Origin: JANQUM01 sp047630355 | GTDB lineage: Bacteria; Bacteroidota; Bacteroidia; Cytophagales; Spirosomataceae | DNA: 7,916 nucleotides | Direction: 5' to 3' | Assembly (NCBI GenBank): GCA_047630355.1 | Contig: JBLHXN010000149.1 | Coordinates: 1 to 7,916, forward strand | The notes under the pieces: model-generated | Database searches by the model: none | What the model saw: the letters and a program-made list of their open reading frames with translations, nothing else | What the model was told of the DNA's origin: nothing | Program-made: the position numbers and the translations under genes | Shown: positions 6,191 through 7,916 of the stretch, piece after piece | Position numbering within the stretch: position 1 is the first letter of the stretch | How the letters are laid out: each line of letters begins with the position of its first letter

Positions 6191-7804
6191 ATGGAAAAAG
6201 ACTTTTCGAGCATGCTCAGACAAAACCGCAAGGGTTCAGGAATGAATCTGTGGTTTGAAAATTATCAGAAGGAAACCGGTAAAATACCACCTCAATCGGT
6301 TGATATTGAGGAGGCGGTGCTTGGTGCGTTGATGATTGAAAAAGATGCGTTGACAACAGTAGTTGACATCTTACAGTCAAACTCGTTCTATCGGGAGGCT
6401 AATCAACGGATTTATAAATCTATCATTAATCTATTCGCCAAATCAGAGCCAATTGACTTGCTTACTGTTACGCAGCAATTGCGTAAAGAAGGCGAACTTG
6501 AATTTGTGGGTGGTGCTCAATACCTCGCTAAGTTGACCTCGCGGGTTAATTCGGCGGCAAACATTGAATACCATGCTCGCATCATCTCTCAGAACTCAAT
6601 TAAGCGTGATTTGATTCAGGCGGCTTCCGTAATCTTGCGGGATGCTTTTGAGGATACGCAGGACGTTTTTGATTTGTTGGATAAAACCGAGCAATCTTTC
6701 TACGAAATCTCCGAACGGAATATCCGGAAGAATTATCAGGATGCGGCTTCTATCATGAAAGCCACGATAGACGAACTGGAAAAGAAGAAAGATAATAAAG
6801 ACGGATTGACGGGAATAGCCAGTGGTTTCACTGCTCTGGACCGTATAACCGGTGGATGGCAAAAAACGGAATTAACAATTATCGCGGCACGCCCGGCAAT
6901 GGGAAAGACTGCATTTGTGCTGAACGCCATGCGGAATGCCGCCGTTGATTTTAACCAGCCAGTAGCTATATTCTCACTTGAAATGTCCTCAACGCAGTTG
7001 ATGTTGCGTTTTATATCTTCTGAAGTGGAGATCAGCAGTGAAAAACTGCGAAAAGGTACTTTAGAAGAGCATGAGTGGCAGCAACTTCACCATAGAATTG
7101 ACCGTTTGTCAAGTGCCCCGATTTTCATTGACGATACACCTGCTCTTTCCATTATGGAACTTCGGGCAAAATGCCGACGACTGAAAGCTCAGCACGATAT
7201 ACAAATGATTGGCATTGATTACCTTCAGTTGATGACGGGTGATGCCAATACCAAAGGAAACCGTGAACAGGAAATTGCCTCTATTTCACGAGCTTTAAAA
7301 AACCTCGCTAAGGAATTGGACGTTCCGGTAATTGCCCTTTCGCAGTTGAGTCGTGCGGTGGAAACACGAGGCGGAGACAAACGCCCAATGCTTTCCGACT
7401 TACGTGAATCTGGTTCGATTGAGCAAGACGCTGATATGGTTATGTTTTTGTACCGACCTGATTACTATAAAATCACGGTTGATGATGATGGAAACTCAAC
7501 AAAAGATACTGCTGAACTAATTATTGCCAAAAACCGAAGTGGTATGACCGATACTGTTCGTTTGAAGTTTATTGGACAATTTACCCGATTTACAGACATT
7601 GACGGATTTTATAATCCGTTGGCAGGATTTAAGAAATATGATGCTGTTCAGGCTGAAAGCGGAGGAGATGATCCTTTCCAATCATTTGAAAAGTCTGGTT
7701 CATCATCTGGTGAAGTAGTTCTTGGGAGTAAAGCCAATATTAGAAATGACGATAAAGGAGATTCTTCAACTAATAATGAAGACGACGAAGAATATATGTT
7801 CTGA
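6191..7804 (+). CDS. dnaB: Replicative DNA helicase DnaB
   Basis: The hexameric 5'-3' helicase that unwinds DNA at the replication fork and recruits primase. The product is 537 residues. The N-terminal primase-binding domain covers about 34-135 (PPQSVDIEEAVLGALMIE at 33-50), followed by a linker helix and a RecA-like ATPase core from about 205. Seen there are Walker A ARPAMGKT (233-240), FSLEMSSTQL (261-270), Walker B IGIDYLQLM (340-348), NREQEIASISRALKNLAKEL (357-376), SQLSRAVE (384-391), DLRESGSIEQDADMV (403-417), and AKNRSGMT (446-453) with the arginine-finger region. No intein is present. Beyond the core, about 55-60 residues form a low-complexity acidic tail ending EDDEEYMF, which makes it longer than E. 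coli DnaB (471). ATGs at 6212 and 6242 are alternative starts; the first is kept, but the extra 17 residues are not conserved core. Confidence 0.97.
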   Translation: MEKDFSSMLRQNRKGSGMNLWFENYQKETGKIPPQSVDIEEAVLGALMIEKDALTTVVDILQSNSFYREANQRIYKSIINLFAKSEPIDLLTVTQQLRKEGELEFVGGAQYLAKLTSRVNSAANIEYHARIISQNSIKRDLIQAASVILRDAFEDTQDVFDLLDKTEQSFYEISERNIRKNYQDAASIMKATIDELEKKKDNKDGLTGIASGFTALDRITGGWQKTELTIIAARPAMGKTAFVLNAMRNAAVDFNQPVAIFSLEMSSTQLMLRFISSEVEISSEKLRKGTLEEHEWQQLHHRIDRLSSAPIFIDDTPALSIMELRAKCRRLKAQHDIQMIGIDYLQLMTGDANTKGNREQEIASISRALKNLAKELDVPVIALSQLSRAVETRGGDKRPMLSDLRESGSIEQDADMVMFLYRPDYYKITVDDDGNSTKDTAELIIAKNRSGMTDTVRLKFIGQFTRFTDIDGFYNPLAGFKKYDAVQAESGGDDPFQSFEKSGSSSGEVVLGSKANIRNDDKGDSSTNNEDDEEYMF

Positions 7805-7824
7805 TTTAAACCTTCACTTAGATC

Positions 7825-7839
7825 AGGTTCTGAAAACCT
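7825..7839 (+). repeat. Small hairpin between the dnaB stop and its terminator
   Basis: AGGTT (7825-7829), a 5-nt loop and AACCT (7835-7839) form a weak 5-bp stem without a T-tract. It is probably incidental, but could add to 3' end structure together with the large terminator hairpin that follows. Confidence 0.2.
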
Positions 7840-7845
7840 AACTCA

Positions 7846-7894
7846 TTTTACCCTCACAAGATTTTATAAACAAATCCTGTGAGGGTAAAATTTT
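7846..7894 (+). terminator. Long-stem terminator after dnaB
   Basis: TTTTACCCTCACA (7846-7858) pairs perfectly with TGTGAGGGTAAAA (7878-7890), and the helix continues after one A-C mismatch with GATTT (7860-7864) and AAATC (7872-7876) around a 7-nt loop. TTTT (7891-7894) follows. It lies 41 bases past the dnaB stop. Because the stem begins with TTTT and ends with AAAA, it could also stop leftward transcription arriving from beyond the window. Confidence 0.82.
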
Positions 7895-7916
7895 GTAGAG
7901 AAAGATGGGAACGAGC

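Noticed and set aside
6008..6223. 71-codon minus-strand frame across the dnaB start
   Set aside because: It lies in the AT-rich promoter spacer and runs antisense into the dnaB 5' end; its residues are biased by composition and resemble no family.
6596..6930. Minus-strand frames inside dnaB
   Set aside because: Antisense shadows of the conserved DnaB core, including its Walker A segment.
1..7916. Mobile elements, CRISPR arrays, toxin-antitoxin or defence genes
   Set aside because: No transposase, integrase, regularly spaced repeats, terminal inverted repeats or known defence motifs were seen; the gene content is core-like.

Overview
This window looks like a core chromosomal segment of a Bacteroidota (Bacteroidetes) member, most likely a Cytophagales-like lineage. 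Four things point there: a START-like domain protein of a type I know mainly from Bacteroidota; an M43 metalloprotease ending in a type IX secretion (Por) sorting domain; a tRNA promoter of the Bacteroidota type (TTG, 20 bp, TAnnTTTG); and starts that lack clear Shine-Dalgarno sequences. Base composition is moderately AT-rich and fairly even. I see no insertion sequence, integrase, phage gene or CRISPR array.

Layout. Bases 1-239 hold the 5' part of a START-like domain gene on the minus strand. An isolated plus-strand tRNA-Met(CAT) at 386-459 has its own promoter and an intrinsic terminator. A minus-strand formate/nitrite-transporter (FNT) family gene of the YfdC-like branch lies at 577-1416. 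A gap of about 296 bases (1417-1712) has no convincing gene but carries two adjacent hairpins. From 5987 down to 1713 a minus-strand cluster of five genes runs without real gaps: a PhoH-family ATPase, a secreted M43 protease, a dCMP deaminase, an AcpH-like ACP phosphodiesterase, and holA (DNA polymerase III delta). All junctions overlap or nearly touch. A 203-bp AT-rich divergent spacer separates phoH from dnaB, which runs rightward (6191-7804) and ends at a long hairpin terminator.

How the genes work together. DnaB (fork helicase) and HolA (clamp-loader subunit) are replication proteins. The dCMP deaminase feeds dTTP synthesis, PhoH-like ATPases are linked to RNA and ribosome metabolism, and AcpH removes phosphopantetheine from acyl carrier protein. 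The five-gene cluster is therefore mostly housekeeping, with one outlier: an exported protease placed second in the operon.

I found no strong evidence for a new biological system. The points most worth a second look are the exported protease inside the housekeeping operon, the SSB-tail-like acidic C-terminus of DnaB, the paired hairpins at 1532-1592, and the palindromes upstream of the START-like gene.
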